Below are positions 33,125 through 42,236 of a stretch of DNA of 42,236 bases, in pieces. Source of the DNA: Fonticula alba. Its lineage: Eukaryota > Opisthokonta > Rotosphaerida > Fonticulaceae. The notes below the pieces were generated by a model. The model had not been told where the DNA came from. It searched no databases and was given only the letters and a program-made list of their open reading frames with translations. The stretch lies in assembly GCF_000388065.1 (NCBI RefSeq), contig NW_009242975.1, positions 435,028 through 477,263 of the forward strand. Direction: 5' to 3'. The position numbers were made by a program, and so were the translations under genes. The stretch's first letter is position 1. Each line of letters starts with the position of its first letter.

Positions 33125-33192
33125 CGGGGGTCTGGCCCGCGGAAAGGAGGACCGATCCAGCGGGGGAGGGGCGATCCCGCCGGGCGCGGGCC

Positions 33193-33225
<33 letters not shown>

Positions 33226-33656
33226 GCCTTTCTGCCCTCCTGGGTCCTTTGCCCGCTTTCTCGCTTCCTCCCCCCCCCTCCCCCTGTTTCCTTCTGGGCA
33301 TCCAACACATGCGCATGGATCGTGTGTGTGTGTGGGATGAGAAATACACACTCACAACTATGCGTTGGCAGTCCGGGCATCTCCCTGGCTGACATCCGCG
33401 TTCGGGGGCGGGGGAGAGACTGGCCGGCGAGCGCGTCCCCACGCCACAGTGTGAGGCCTGTGTGGTCGTGTGTGTGTGTGTGTATGTGTATCTCTCTATG
33501 TGCACGCGCGCGCGCTTGCGGCCAGTCCGGGGAGGTTTGGGTCTCCGCGGCAAGGCAGGAGGGGCTCAAAACCACGCCACCAGCCCATCCTGCCTGCTGC
33601 TCCGCCCTTGTTCCTTTTCCTCGCAAGCAAGTCACTTCCATCCTCCTCTTTGCCAC
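33125..33656. other. Spacer between TRAPPC8 and the OXLD1-like gene
   Basis: Includes the TRAPPC8 3' region with a (CT)n run at 33197-33224, GT runs near 33322 and 33468-33486, and a CT-rich leader before 33657. No coding exon is recognised. Confidence 0.5.
33197..33224. repeat. (CT)n microsatellite downstream of TRAPPC8
   Basis: A CT run beginning about 73 nt after the TRAPPC8 stop codon, on the sense strand. Confidence 0.95.
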
Positions 33657-34256
33657 ATGCTAGTCCGACATGCCCTCGGAGGCGCCACAGTTCAGTCGCT
33701 GGCGCGGCGGGCGCGATCTACTTCCACGGCGGCCGGCCCCCCTCGGCTGCCGGCCACCACGAGGATGACAGCGGCCGCGGCCACGGCCACGGCCGCCACC
33801 ATTGCTGCGGCCACGGCCACGGCCGCCATGAGCCCCGACAAAAACCCCGCCACCGGTGCTGCTCTTCGGTCGATCGCCCTTCGCGGGGCCCCCCGCAAGA
33901 ATGGCCTCGGGCCGGGGCTCTTCTACTCGCTGATGATGGATCGGCGTCGGTGCGCCGAGATCGGCGAAGCCAGGCATCCGAGTGAGGCGGCCACCGCCAC
34001 GGCGGCGGGGCCCGTGCCTTCCGGGGCCGGCGCCGCAAGCATCCCTTCCGTGTCTGGGGTCGAGTGTTGCATGAGCGGCTGCGTCAATTGCGTGCTGAAC
34101 GACGTTTTCGAACAGGCGGCCGCGGCTGAGGAAAGGCCCGGCGCCGATGCAGGCCCCCCGGCCGCCAATGTCGACCCGTCGATCAGCGCCTTCCTGGCCT
34201 TGGAGAGGCGCCTCCGCGCCAAGGCCGCTGCCGATGCCGCTGGCGGCGGGAGCTAG
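33657..34256 (+). CDS. OXLD1-type (oxidoreductase-like domain) protein, probably mitochondrial
   Basis: A single exon of 199 residues. The defining motif is CCMSGCVNC at 137-145 followed by VLNDVFEQ, which matches the short Cys-rich core of the oxidoreductase-like family (OXLD1 in animals, fungal homologues), where CCxxGCxxCV is conserved. The four cysteines could bind a metal or act in redox; the biochemical role in the family is not well established. The first 35 residues are rich in Arg, Ala and Ser with no acidic residue (LARRARSTSTAAG), which looks like a mitochondrial presequence. This is followed by an Ala/Thr-rich linker. The C-terminus is an Ala-rich helix. The start at 33657 is the first in-frame ATG that yields this presequence. 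The neighbour TRAPPC8 lies upstream on the same strand, 532 nt away; no functional link is inferred. Confidence 0.75.
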   Translation: MLVRHALGGATVQSLARRARSTSTAAGPPRLPATTRMTAAAATATAATIAAATATAAMSPDKNPATGAALRSIALRGAPRKNGLGPGLFYSLMMDRRRCAEIGEARHPSEAATATAAGPVPSGAGAASIPSVSGVECCMSGCVNCVLNDVFEQAAAAEERPGADAGPPAANVDPSISAFLALERRLRAKAAADAAGGGS

Positions 34257-34423
34257 AGATCGCACGGGGGGAGCGTCCATGCCCTCGCATGATCCGAGCC
34301 CCCAAATACACCCAATGACCTTGTGAGCACATGACCATTTATTTCGCATCGGGGCGGGGGGCGGTCTGCGCCGCGCCTGTCCCTGCGTCCTCCGATGGCT
34401 CTCTGTTTGCCCGCCCCCTCGTT

Positions 34424-34425
<2 letters not shown>

Positions 34426-34454
<29 letters not shown>
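34426..34454. repeat. (CT)n microsatellite
   Basis: A CT run 170 nt past the OXLD1-like stop codon, on the sense strand. Confidence 0.95.
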
Positions 34455-34458
<4 letters not shown>

Positions 34459-34875
34459 CCTCTCTCCGCCCTCCGCCGCGTTCTGTATTTTTACGGGCCT
34501 CGGGCGTGTGCCCCTTTTTTTCCCTGTGGGACCCATGGGCCTCGGAGCGCCGCCGGACACTTCCCAGCGCTCAACCCCGCCGGGACGGAGGTGGCCCCGG
34601 GCGCGGGCTGGCTCATTTCCGATGGGCAGGACATTCTTCCCACAGTGGCTTACAGGGGAGCTATGCTCCTCGAACCCTGGAGTCCGCATTCCTCCTCGGC
34701 GCGCGCCGGTGATTAGGGTTCGTAAGGGGGCATTTCGTCCGTCCCCCTCCCCCCCGCCCCCGCCCCCCGGCACGCCTTGGTGGCACGGTCGCTGACTCCG
34801 CGGGTGTGGACCGAGGGCCCCGGGGCCCGGCCGAAGATCTTGTCCCGCGTCTGATGCTGTGGGGGGGGGCGGGCG

Positions 34876-34877
<2 letters not shown>

Positions 34878-34907
<30 letters not shown>
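34878..34907. repeat. 30-base poly-G homopolymer
   Basis: An uninterrupted G run in intergenic DNA. Confidence 0.9.
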
Positions 34908-35184
34908 CGGCACAAGAGCCGAGTGTGTCTATGTGCGTGCGCATGCCCGGCGGAGGGGCCGACGAGGCGGGGGGAGGCTGCAGAACCACACCCATCCGAG
35001 CTCGGCGCCGCGCGATAGGCCCCCTCTCTCTCTCCTCGCCCCCCTGTTTGGCTGTCCGCGAGAAGGCGTGTGTGTGTGTGGGGGGGGGGAGCCGGCCCGG
35101 GTGCGCCGCCCTCCCATAATGTCGGCTCGCCTGGGTCCGCCGCACGAATTGCCAACGGCCTGCTTCGCCGGCCCCGTCCTGCGG

Positions 35185-35211
35185 CCCCCCCCCCCCCCCC
35201 CCCCCCCCCCC
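35185..35211. repeat. 27-base poly-C homopolymer
   Basis: An uninterrupted C run about 280 bases after the G30 tract. In a single strand the two could pair. Confidence 0.9.
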
Positions 35212-36516
35212 GCCCCCAGGTGACAGTTGGGCGCGGGTCGTCCCTCATTCTCGGCTCCGGGGGCCTTTTGGTGCCCGGGCAGCCGCGAGACGCCGGGCCG
35301 GTGCCGCGGCAACGCCAGGTCGCTGGGCACGGGCACTCTCCCCCCGCGGCCCATTCCTGGCCCCCGGGCCTCTGCCGCTCCGAGCCCCCGGCGTGGGGGG
35401 GGGGGGGGGGCCTCCCCACCCCGTTGTTCAATACATGCAAGCGCAGACACGCACTTGCTTCTCCGGGCGCTAGAGACGCCCCCCCGGGTCCCGGCCCCAG
35501 CCCCAGCCCAAGAGGCGTGTTTCCTCCTATCGCATCATACCGTGTGCGCGCGCGCGTGCGGAAGGCGGCCATTTCCAAAGGGCGGGAGGGGGGCGCCGGC
35601 GGAGTCGCGGGCGGGGGAATGCACCAGCCCGCGAGCCTGCGTAAGTGCGTCGGTGCCCCGCCCCCACCCCTGGCCCGGGGGCGCGGGGCATGAACAATGT
35701 GCGGCGAATGATTCATCAGCCCCAATTGGCCACCCATCGCTGCGTCCTGTCAGAGGCAGCCCCACAAGCATGCGGGGTGTTTCCTACACGCGTGCGGCAT
35801 GAGCGAGGAGCACCCCGCATGCTTGCGAGCGCGAGCGCGCAAGCGCGGTGAGGGCGCGTAAACAAAAATGCCCCGGGCCGGGCCGGTAGCAAGCCGGGCC
35901 GGGACTCCGGCCGGAGGCATCATGCCCGGCCGGCCCCCGCTGGCGCCCCTTTCCAGGCCCGACGCGGCGCCCCGCGCACCCCGAGCTGGCTGGCCTCGCC
36001 AGTCCCTGCGGAGTGCCCCCCCCCCCCCGAGTCCGGGCGCCCATTCCTGTGCCGTACCCCCCTCGCACATTGGCCAGTGTCGGCCAGACGGCTGCCCCCC
36101 CGCCCCCGCCCCCGCCCCCCCCCCTGCCTCGGCCCGCATGCTTCCGCCGCCGCCGCCGCCGTTTCATGCCCCGGGGCCCGGCTCTGTGGCCGGACACCGC
36201 TGGCGTGGCCAGACCGACCTTGCAATCGGATTCTCCCCGATCTCCTTTTGAGAGGGAGCGCCTCCGTGGTTCGTCGCCCGGGGCGGCGACCGCCATCCCC
36301 GCTCCGTCCTCCTCCTCGCCGCGCCGCCCCCTCCTCCTCGCCGCGCCCCCGCTTCTCCTCCCCTCCCCCTGTCTGCTCCTCGCCCCTGCCCCGAGGGAGG
36401 CCGAACTTGAGGTCTCGCGCGCGCGCGCGATCGCTCCCCTCCTCCTTCCCCCCCCCCCACACGCACACATCCCTCCTCTCTCCCCCCCTCTCTTTCTTCC
36501 TCCCTCCTCCTTCACC

Positions 36517-37425
36517 ATGACGGACGTATATGCCCCACTTACGCACGCGTATGAGGCCTTCACGGCTGCGCCTCCTGGAGAGTGGTCCGTCCTCTGACTC
36601 GGTCCTGTCGCTGTCTCTTGCTGGCCACGCGCTCACCCCTCCCCCTTTGCCCCATTGGTTCCCCCCCCCCCCGCCAACATCGTTGTAGGTTCTCCGTCCG
36701 GATCGCCGGCAAGGCCGGGCCGCAGCTCGGCCATTCCGGGTCCGGCGGTTTGGACGGCCTCCTGCAGGTCCGCTCCTCGGCGGACTTGGTGTGCTTTTAC
36801 TTCCTGCTGCACCACCCGGCCGCCGCCCCTTCCGGGACCGAGGAGGAGCCCGGCAGCCAGCAGGTCCTCCTGCATGTTGTTGGACCGGATGCCCCACTGA
36901 CAGACCAGGCCCGCGGTCTGACCTTCCTTCGGCATGTCATGTCCACATTCAAAGTGCGCACCTTCCCCCCCTCCCCCCACCCCCCTTTCGACAGGCCCCT
37001 TCGGCCCGTCCCTCCTCATCCCTCCCCATCTCCCAGCACACTCACTCTCCGGCCCCCCTCTCTCCCTCCCTCTTCCCTGCCATCCTGCCCCCATTCGGGC
37101 ATGGTGCGGTGCTTGTCCAACCAGGTGGACTACGTGATTCCGGTTTCCTCGCTGGCGCAGATCACCCCCGAGATGCTGGCCGAATCGTTGCGGGCACCCA
37201 CGGCATACTCCTCTTCCCCGGTGGCCGGCTCCTCACAGTCGCTGCTGACCACCGGTCTGCAGAAGACCCTTTCCCCGGCGGGCTACCGGTACAGCGCCTT
37301 CGCCACGCCGACCCTCTCCGGTGCGTCCGCACTGTCCCGCCTTCGGCCCTCGCCCCCTTGCCCCTCGCCCTCCCTCTCCCCAGTTGCGTGTCCCATCCTC
37401 CGGACTGACCCTCGGGCGTGCCTGT

Positions 37426-37456
<31 letters not shown>

Positions 37457-40400
37457 CTGCCGGGCGCTCAGTTTTCCCGACCGCATCGAGGTACACCCTC
37501 TCGTCCCTTCGTTCTGTCCCTTGTTGCCCCTTCTTTTCACTCACCACTGCACGCTTGGAACTCACGGCCACACCGCCTCGGACGATGCCAGCTCGAGCCC
37601 AGGCAACCTGTCTCCGCGGAGGACGGTCTTCTGCCCCTACTTTCCGGCCTACACGGCCATGCCGCGGAGCCACCCGGATACCGAGCCGCCCGGTGACATG
37701 GCCGAGGAGCAACCCGCCCCGACGCACCGGCCCCGCAGCGGAGGCGTCCCCCTCCTGGGCAAGGCTGCGGCACAGAATGCGGCCGCGGCCGCGGTCGCCG
37801 CCACCGCCGCCACTGCCACCGCTGCGGCCCCGGTTGGTGTGTCGGTCAGCGATGGGCCGACTCTTCGCCGGAGCGCCTCCATCTCGTCCAGTGCCTCGCG
37901 TGCTTCGTCGGTCTTCTCCACGGCCTCCGTCAACTACTCCTTCACGCGTCGGGACTCTGCCACCTTCCAGCTGCTCTCCTCCACCACGGCCCCCTTCCAT
38001 CAGGGGGCCTCCCCCGGGGCGGACAAGGGTGCGGCGGCCGGGCCGGCGGCGGCCGAGTCGCACCGCGGCGCCGGGCTGCCCCCCCCACAAATGGTGTATC
38101 ACCGCCATATCCGCTCGCGCGAGGATGAGATCTCCCTCTTCCCTGGCGACCTGGTGATCCCGTTGAACGAGGCGCCGGACTCGTTGGGACGCGTCAAGGT
38201 ACGAAAAGGCCCGGCGGGTGGCCACCTCATTCCCTCCTGATCGGCGCCCCTCCCTCCCGGTTGTTGCTTGTGACCATGCCTATCTGACGCCTGTGATCTC
38301 CCTTTTTGCCCGGCTCCGCTCTTCTCTCCGCCCCTCTCTCCGCCCCTCTCTCCGCCCCTGTCCGGCACAGGTGATGCACGAGTCGCGCGTTGGGTATATC
38401 TCGCCAGGGACCCTGCGCGGCCCGTCGGCCATCGGGACGGCCGCGGCCGGTGCCGGCGCCTCGCCCGCGGCCGCGACCACTTCCGACGGGGCTTCCGGGT
38501 CCTCGGACGCCAAATCCACATCCGATTCCTTCTTGGAGTCCAACAATCCGGAGGTCGTGCCGTACTACGGCAGCCTGGCGGCCTACTTCGACTCGGACCT
38601 CTACCGGAGTGATGCTTGCAACTGGCTCCTCCGCCACAACCTGGCCTCGGCCGTGCGATCCTACAATGAGGGGCTGCCCATCGATGTGGCTTCCGAGCTG
38701 GACCGTCTGTCACAGCAGATGCCCAGCCTCATGTACCCGGCGGTCCAGCGCCTGGTCTACCTGAATACCTTCCTTCGGGTGCGCGCCTTCCTCGGGCAGC
38801 CGATCCACTCTTCGTCCGCGGACAATCCCTTCATCATCCCGCACACGGCCATCAGCACGGCCGGGCTTCTGGCCTCGGGCCAGGTCTCGGCTGCCAGCCC
38901 CATCGGCCCTGGGGGGGCCACCACGCCGACGCGCCTCCCGGCCCCGACAGGGTCCACTGTGCAGTATGTGCCTGGCGCGCTCCCTCCTCCGTCTGCTGAG
39001 GGGGCCTCTTTTCTCTCTCTCTCTCTCTCCCTCTGCCCTTTTTCCATTCAATCTGCTCCTTCATGTATTCTCACCTCCCGTGCTCCTTCCCCACACAGGA
39101 CCGCCAAGACCGTCCCCGGTGGCCCGCCCTCGTCAAGTTCAGTGGGTCGTGCGCCCAGCGGCCTGAACCTCCGGTCATTCTTCCGGCCAACGCGCCGCGA
39201 CGCCAACAGCAGCAGCTCCAGTGTGCCGCTCTTCGTCTCGGCGGACTTCTTCCAGCAGGTGGCCAAGCCGGTGCATGACGCCGAGTACGTCCTCCTCCCT
39301 GTTCCTCCGTCTATCTCCCTCCCTCTCTCTCTCTCTCTCTCTCTCTGTCTCCCTTCCGCGCCCCCTCCACCTCAGGTGCCGAGGCCCTCCGTCTGATCCC
39401 CCCCCCCCCCCCCCCGCCCGACCACAGCAAGTACATCAAGATCACATCCCCCTTCCTGCACCCGGCACTGGCCAGCGCCGAGGGTGCCGACCCGACCACC
39501 GTCACCTCGTACCTCATCCATCCTGATGCGTACAAGCACTTGACCGAGATGCGCAAGACCGCCTTCGACGAATTCCTCTCGCTGACGACCGTCGGCAAGC
39601 GGTCGAATCTCATCCGTCTGCCCACCGGCTGGCAGTACCCTCACATCGACTACAGCAACGACCCGGATTACTTTTGCCTGCCCGGGACCGGTGGCAGTGG
39701 CGGCGGCGGCGGCGGCAGCGGCAGCATGCGGCTCCTGCCGGCCGGGCGCAAGGGCGGAGCCGAGCACCACCACCAGGCAGGGGGCGCCGGCGGGCCGCCC
39801 GAGGCGGCCGGTGGCCCCGGTGCCACCCCGACCAGCGTCCAGCTGGGCAGCTCTCTCCATGCGTGGGTTCTCTTCCTCGGGCACAAGCCCTTCGATTATA
39901 GCTTCCCCCTGCCGATGGCCATCACGTCGATGATTTCGGAAATCCGCCGGCAGAATGGCCTCCAAACCGAGGGGCTCTTCCGAGTGCCGGGCAATGCCCG
40001 GCGCATCAGCCAGCTGAAGGAGGTCATCGAGAAGGACGGCCACATGAAGAACTATGTCCAGTCCAATCCCACGCTCGGCATCAGTGTCCACGATGTGGGT
40101 GGCCTGCTGAAGCTCTTCCTGCACAAGCTGGCCGACCCGCTCTTCACGAGCGCGCTGTACAAGAACTTCCCCGACGTCACAAGTGCGTCCTGCCGCCAAA
40201 CTTCTGCCCGTCCCCCCCCCCCCCCCTTCGCTGGCTGCTTTTCCTTTCCTCTTCTTCCCCATCGCCCTTCCCTGCCCTTGGCCGGGGAGGGCCCTTTCCT
40301 CGGTGTCTGGTGGCACAAGATGCGACAGTGCCGTCTTTTTTTTTTTTTTTTTTGTTGCCTGCAGCCCGCCCCTTCGCTGTGTTAACCAACCCCTCTGCCT

Positions 40401-41262
40401 GTCTCTCGCCCTCGCCCTCCTCGCTCCCGTGCCACCGCCGCCCCCTCGCCCTCTCTGCTTCCCTTCCGCCCACTGCAGAGATTAGCTCCGGCACCGCGGA
40501 CCAACTGCGCGCCTTGCGGCACCTGTGCTTCCTGCTGCCCGAGCGCAACCGCCTGGTGGCCCAGTATCTGCTGGAGTTCCTCCGGTCGGTGGCCCAGAAT
40601 TCCGCCGTCAACAAGATGGACGCTCGGAACTTGGCGGTCGTCTTCGCGCCATCCTGCTTCCGCCAGCCGGCCAGCGAGAAGACCGACCAGCAGGCGGCCA
40701 AGCTCATGAAGGAGAGCAACCGCGTCATTGTCAGCCAGTATGTCCTTCAGCTGCTGATCGAGAAGTATGAGGTGCGTGTTTGGATGTATTTATATTCGTG
40801 GTGTTTTGCCGTTGGCGGTTCTTGTTGCGCCTCTCTCGGGCGGGCGCATGCACATGCACATGCGCGCGCGCGCGCGCTCACGTGGCCTCGCCCTCCCTGC
40901 CACCGGCTCCTGCTTCCCGTTTGTTTGCCACTGACGCCCTTTTCATGCACACATGTGTGCCTGTCCGTCTGTCCGCCCGTGTGCGCGTATGTGCTCGTCG
41001 ACAGGAGATCTTCATGTTCCCCGAGGTGGTGCTCGAGCGCCATCCGCTCTTCCAGTCCTTAGCCACCTCGTACAGCGAGTACTTCACCAGTGCGGAGTCC
41101 GCTGGTGGCGGTGGCGCCGGAGCATCTCCCTCTAAGCCGGGTGGCGGTGCGGCCGGGTTGGCCAAGCCCGGCGCCAGTCCGGTGCTCCAGGCAGCTGGTG
41201 AACAGCCAGCTGGCGATGCCGGTTACTCAGCTGGTGATGTGCCCACTGTGGAGGCTGTCTGA
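36517..41262 (+). CDS. ADF-H, SH3-like and RhoGAP multidomain protein
   Basis: Exons 36517-36584, 36689-36953, 37125-37320, an optional 37472-37490, 37592-38198, 38371-38963, 39099-39284, 39428-40182, 40479-40771 and 41005-41262 give 1079 residues. If the 19-nt exon is skipped and exon 4 starts at 37603, it is 1069. Residues 1 to about 130 resemble an ADF-H/coactosin domain: HAYEAF at the start, SGGLDGLL, LVCFYFLL, VLLHVVGPDAPL and an ITPEML ending. An SH3-like fold at about 350-400 has DEISLFPGDLVIPL and RVGYISPGTL but lacks the usual Trp pair. A helical segment follows. A RhoGAP domain lies at about 790-985: EGLFRVPGN with the arginine finger near R830, KLFLHKLADPLF, and MDARNLAVVFAPS. It probably turns off Rho/Rac GTPases at actin structures. 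The C-terminal 60 residues are Gly/Ala/Pro-rich. Confidence 0.82.
37433..37457. repeat. (CT)n tract in RhoGAP-gene intron 3
   Basis: A CT run just before a candidate acceptor at 37470-37471, probably acting as a polypyrimidine tract. Confidence 0.85.
38325..38362. repeat. CTCTCCGCCC tandem repeat ahead of an acceptor
   Basis: About three copies of CTCTCCGCCC immediately upstream of the acceptor AG at 38369-38370. Confidence 0.8.
39008..39030. repeat. (CT)n tract in RhoGAP-gene intron
   Basis: CT run inside intron 38964-39098. Confidence 0.85.
39324..39346. repeat. (CT)n tract in RhoGAP-gene intron
   Basis: CT run inside intron 39285-39427, followed by a C15-C16 run before the acceptor. Confidence 0.85.
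40336..40353. repeat. Poly-T run in RhoGAP-gene intron
   Basis: Eighteen T bases inside intron 40183-40478, the only long T run in this GC-rich window. Confidence 0.9.
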
Positions 41263-42158
41263 GTGTGCTTCCGACGGCCGTGGGGGCGGGGGATGGGGGA
41301 AGGGCTAGGGCACGTCGTGGAGCAGGAGACGCGGTTGTCCGCCACAAAGGGGGAGGTGGCCACGAGCGAAGTCGTCCATGCAAATGGTGGCGAGGTAGGA
41401 GGAGGGGCCCTGAGCGGCGCCTCTTCTTCTTCTTCTTCTCCTTCTCCTTCCTCCCTTCCCCCCCCCCTTCTTCGCCTGACGGCGGAGCATGGGTTGCTGG
41501 CTTGTCTCAAGTCACCTTCTCGTCTCCTTCTCCCCCTCCCCCCTCCTGGTCCCTCGCCACGGGATGTGGTCCTCCCCCCTCCCGGCCCTTTCTGCACTCC
41601 TCTCCAGGCGCACCCTCGTGCGGGAAGCAATACACCCTCCATATTTCCCCTCTTTCCTCTTCCCCTTGCACAGGCGGGGCTCCTCCGATTGAGGACCGCC
41701 TACTGTGTGTTGCGCACACGCACACCTTCCGCCAGGTAGACCAACGACCAAGAGAGGGAGAGAGAGAGAGAGAGAGGGCACGATGCGAGAAGTGGGAACG
41801 AGACGCGCCACAGGATGTATTTCGGTGTCTTCATGAAGGCCGAGACGCGGGACAAAGGGTGTCTATGCCCGCGTGCGCGTGTACAGACGCACGCGTCGCG
41901 GCAAGCCCCGGGCCAGAGACCACATGGCAGCAAGAATGGCAAAAGGAAGTGTGTGTGTGTGGGGGGGGGAGGGGAGGGGAGCTTGATTGTGCGCAGGGGG
42001 GTGTCTCAATGCGCACAGTCAGGCCCTTCCTTCAAGGAAAAGAGCAAACAAGGAGGGAGAGAGGGGGGGGAGGGAGGGAGGAGCGCATCACCACAAGGGC
42101 AAGGAAAAGGCGTGCAGGGGGGGGGGGGGGGGGGGGGAGGGGAGGGGGAAGCACGCAC
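41263..42158. other. 3' flank of the RhoGAP gene, no confident gene
   Basis: CT-rich DNA at about 41420-41570, an AG run at 41761-41776 and a G run at 42117-42138. On the minus strand two fragments read more like protein than the surroundings (about 41305-41400 and 41800-41860), but I cannot join them into a gene. Confidence 0.4.
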
Positions 42159-42190
42159 AGGAGCCAGGAGAAAAACTTAGGGATACCCAT
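42159..42190 (-). CDS. Candidate first exon of an XRN-family 5'-3' exoribonuclease (partial)
   Basis: On the minus strand an ATG at 42190 opens MGIPKFFSWLL, and a GTGCGT donor follows at 42158 after two bases of the last codon (phase 2). The XRN1/XRN2 family begins MG[VI]PKF[FY]xW or MGIPKFFRYISERWP, one of the best conserved N-termini known, so eight or nine matches in eleven is hard to ascribe to chance. The remainder of such a protein (more than 800 residues) is not on the minus strand below this point; the RhoGAP gene lies there instead. A C22 run on this strand (42138-42117) follows the donor. Either the contig is misjoined at this homopolymer or the match is fortuitous. Confidence 0.35.
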
Positions 42191-42236
42191 CTTGAGTTCA
42201 GCAACCCTGGAAGCTGGGTTCGGGACTGGGGGGGGG

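Larger units (their letters stand above)
34257..36516. other. Gene-free GC-rich island upstream of the RhoGAP gene
   Basis: 2.3 kb with no exon supported. Contents: CT run 34426-34454, G30 at 34878-34907, C27 at 35185-35211, several shorter homopolymers, and a long C/T-rich stretch from about 36290 to 36516 leading directly into the start codon of the next gene. Confidence 0.5.

Noticed and set aside
34668-34695. tRNA-like T-arm (CTCGAACC) on the minus strand
   Set aside because: The five bases on either side of the loop do not pair and no anticodon arm or acceptor stem follows.
41305-41490. Minus-strand frame ending LCGGQPRLLLHDVP
   Set aside because: It looks more protein-like than its surroundings, but no upstream exon, start or family could be found.

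Overview
The window looks like nuclear DNA of a small-genome, very GC-rich eukaryote. Genes are split by short GT-AG introns (roughly 80-280 nt), one tRNA gene has internal Pol III boxes, and microsatellites and long G or C homopolymers are everywhere. The gene set (RBBP5, POLH, TRAPPC8, eIF4E, an OXLD1-type protein, an ADF-H/RhoGAP protein) fits an opisthokont or close relative. The style is compatible with a holomycotan protist such as Fonticula, but that is a guess. There are two runs of N.

Layout. (1) 757-2834 +: unrecognised four-helix membrane protein. (2) 3117-3761 -: LRRC20-like leucine-rich protein. (3) 4259-7418 -: RBBP5/Swd1, a COMPASS core WD40 subunit in four exons. (4) 8949-11177 +: LMBR1/LIMR-type membrane protein, divergent from RBBP5. 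(5) 11770-11843 +: tRNA-Val(CAC). (6) 12137-13582 -: LRRC57-like leucine-rich protein with an N-myristoylation-type start. (7) 16329-17905 -: eIF4E with an unusual loop insertion and a Gly/Ser tail. (8) 20743-24788 -: DNA polymerase eta in seven exons. (9) 26167-33124 +: TRAPPC8/Trs85, mostly one 6-kb exon. (10) 33657-34256 +: OXLD1-like, probably mitochondrial. (11) 36517-41262 +: ADF-H, SH3-like and RhoGAP protein. (12) 42159-42190 -: an isolated candidate first exon of an XRN-family exoribonuclease. Two large stretches (13.6-16.3 kb and 17.9-20.7 kb) appear gene-free.

The genes are housekeeping genes of different pathways (chromatin, translation, translesion synthesis, vesicle tethering, actin/Rho signalling) and form no evident cluster or operon. 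No mobile element, CRISPR array or virus was seen. The most notable shared feature is the 5' splice site: across 33 deduced introns the donor is nearly always GTRCGY, never GTRAGT. Other points are the domain fusion at the right end, the modified eIF4E, a perfect 23-bp inverted repeat behind POLH, and sense-strand pyrimidine tracts ahead of start codons. Exon boundaries were deduced by eye from reading frame, phase and remembered family conservation. They are predictions.
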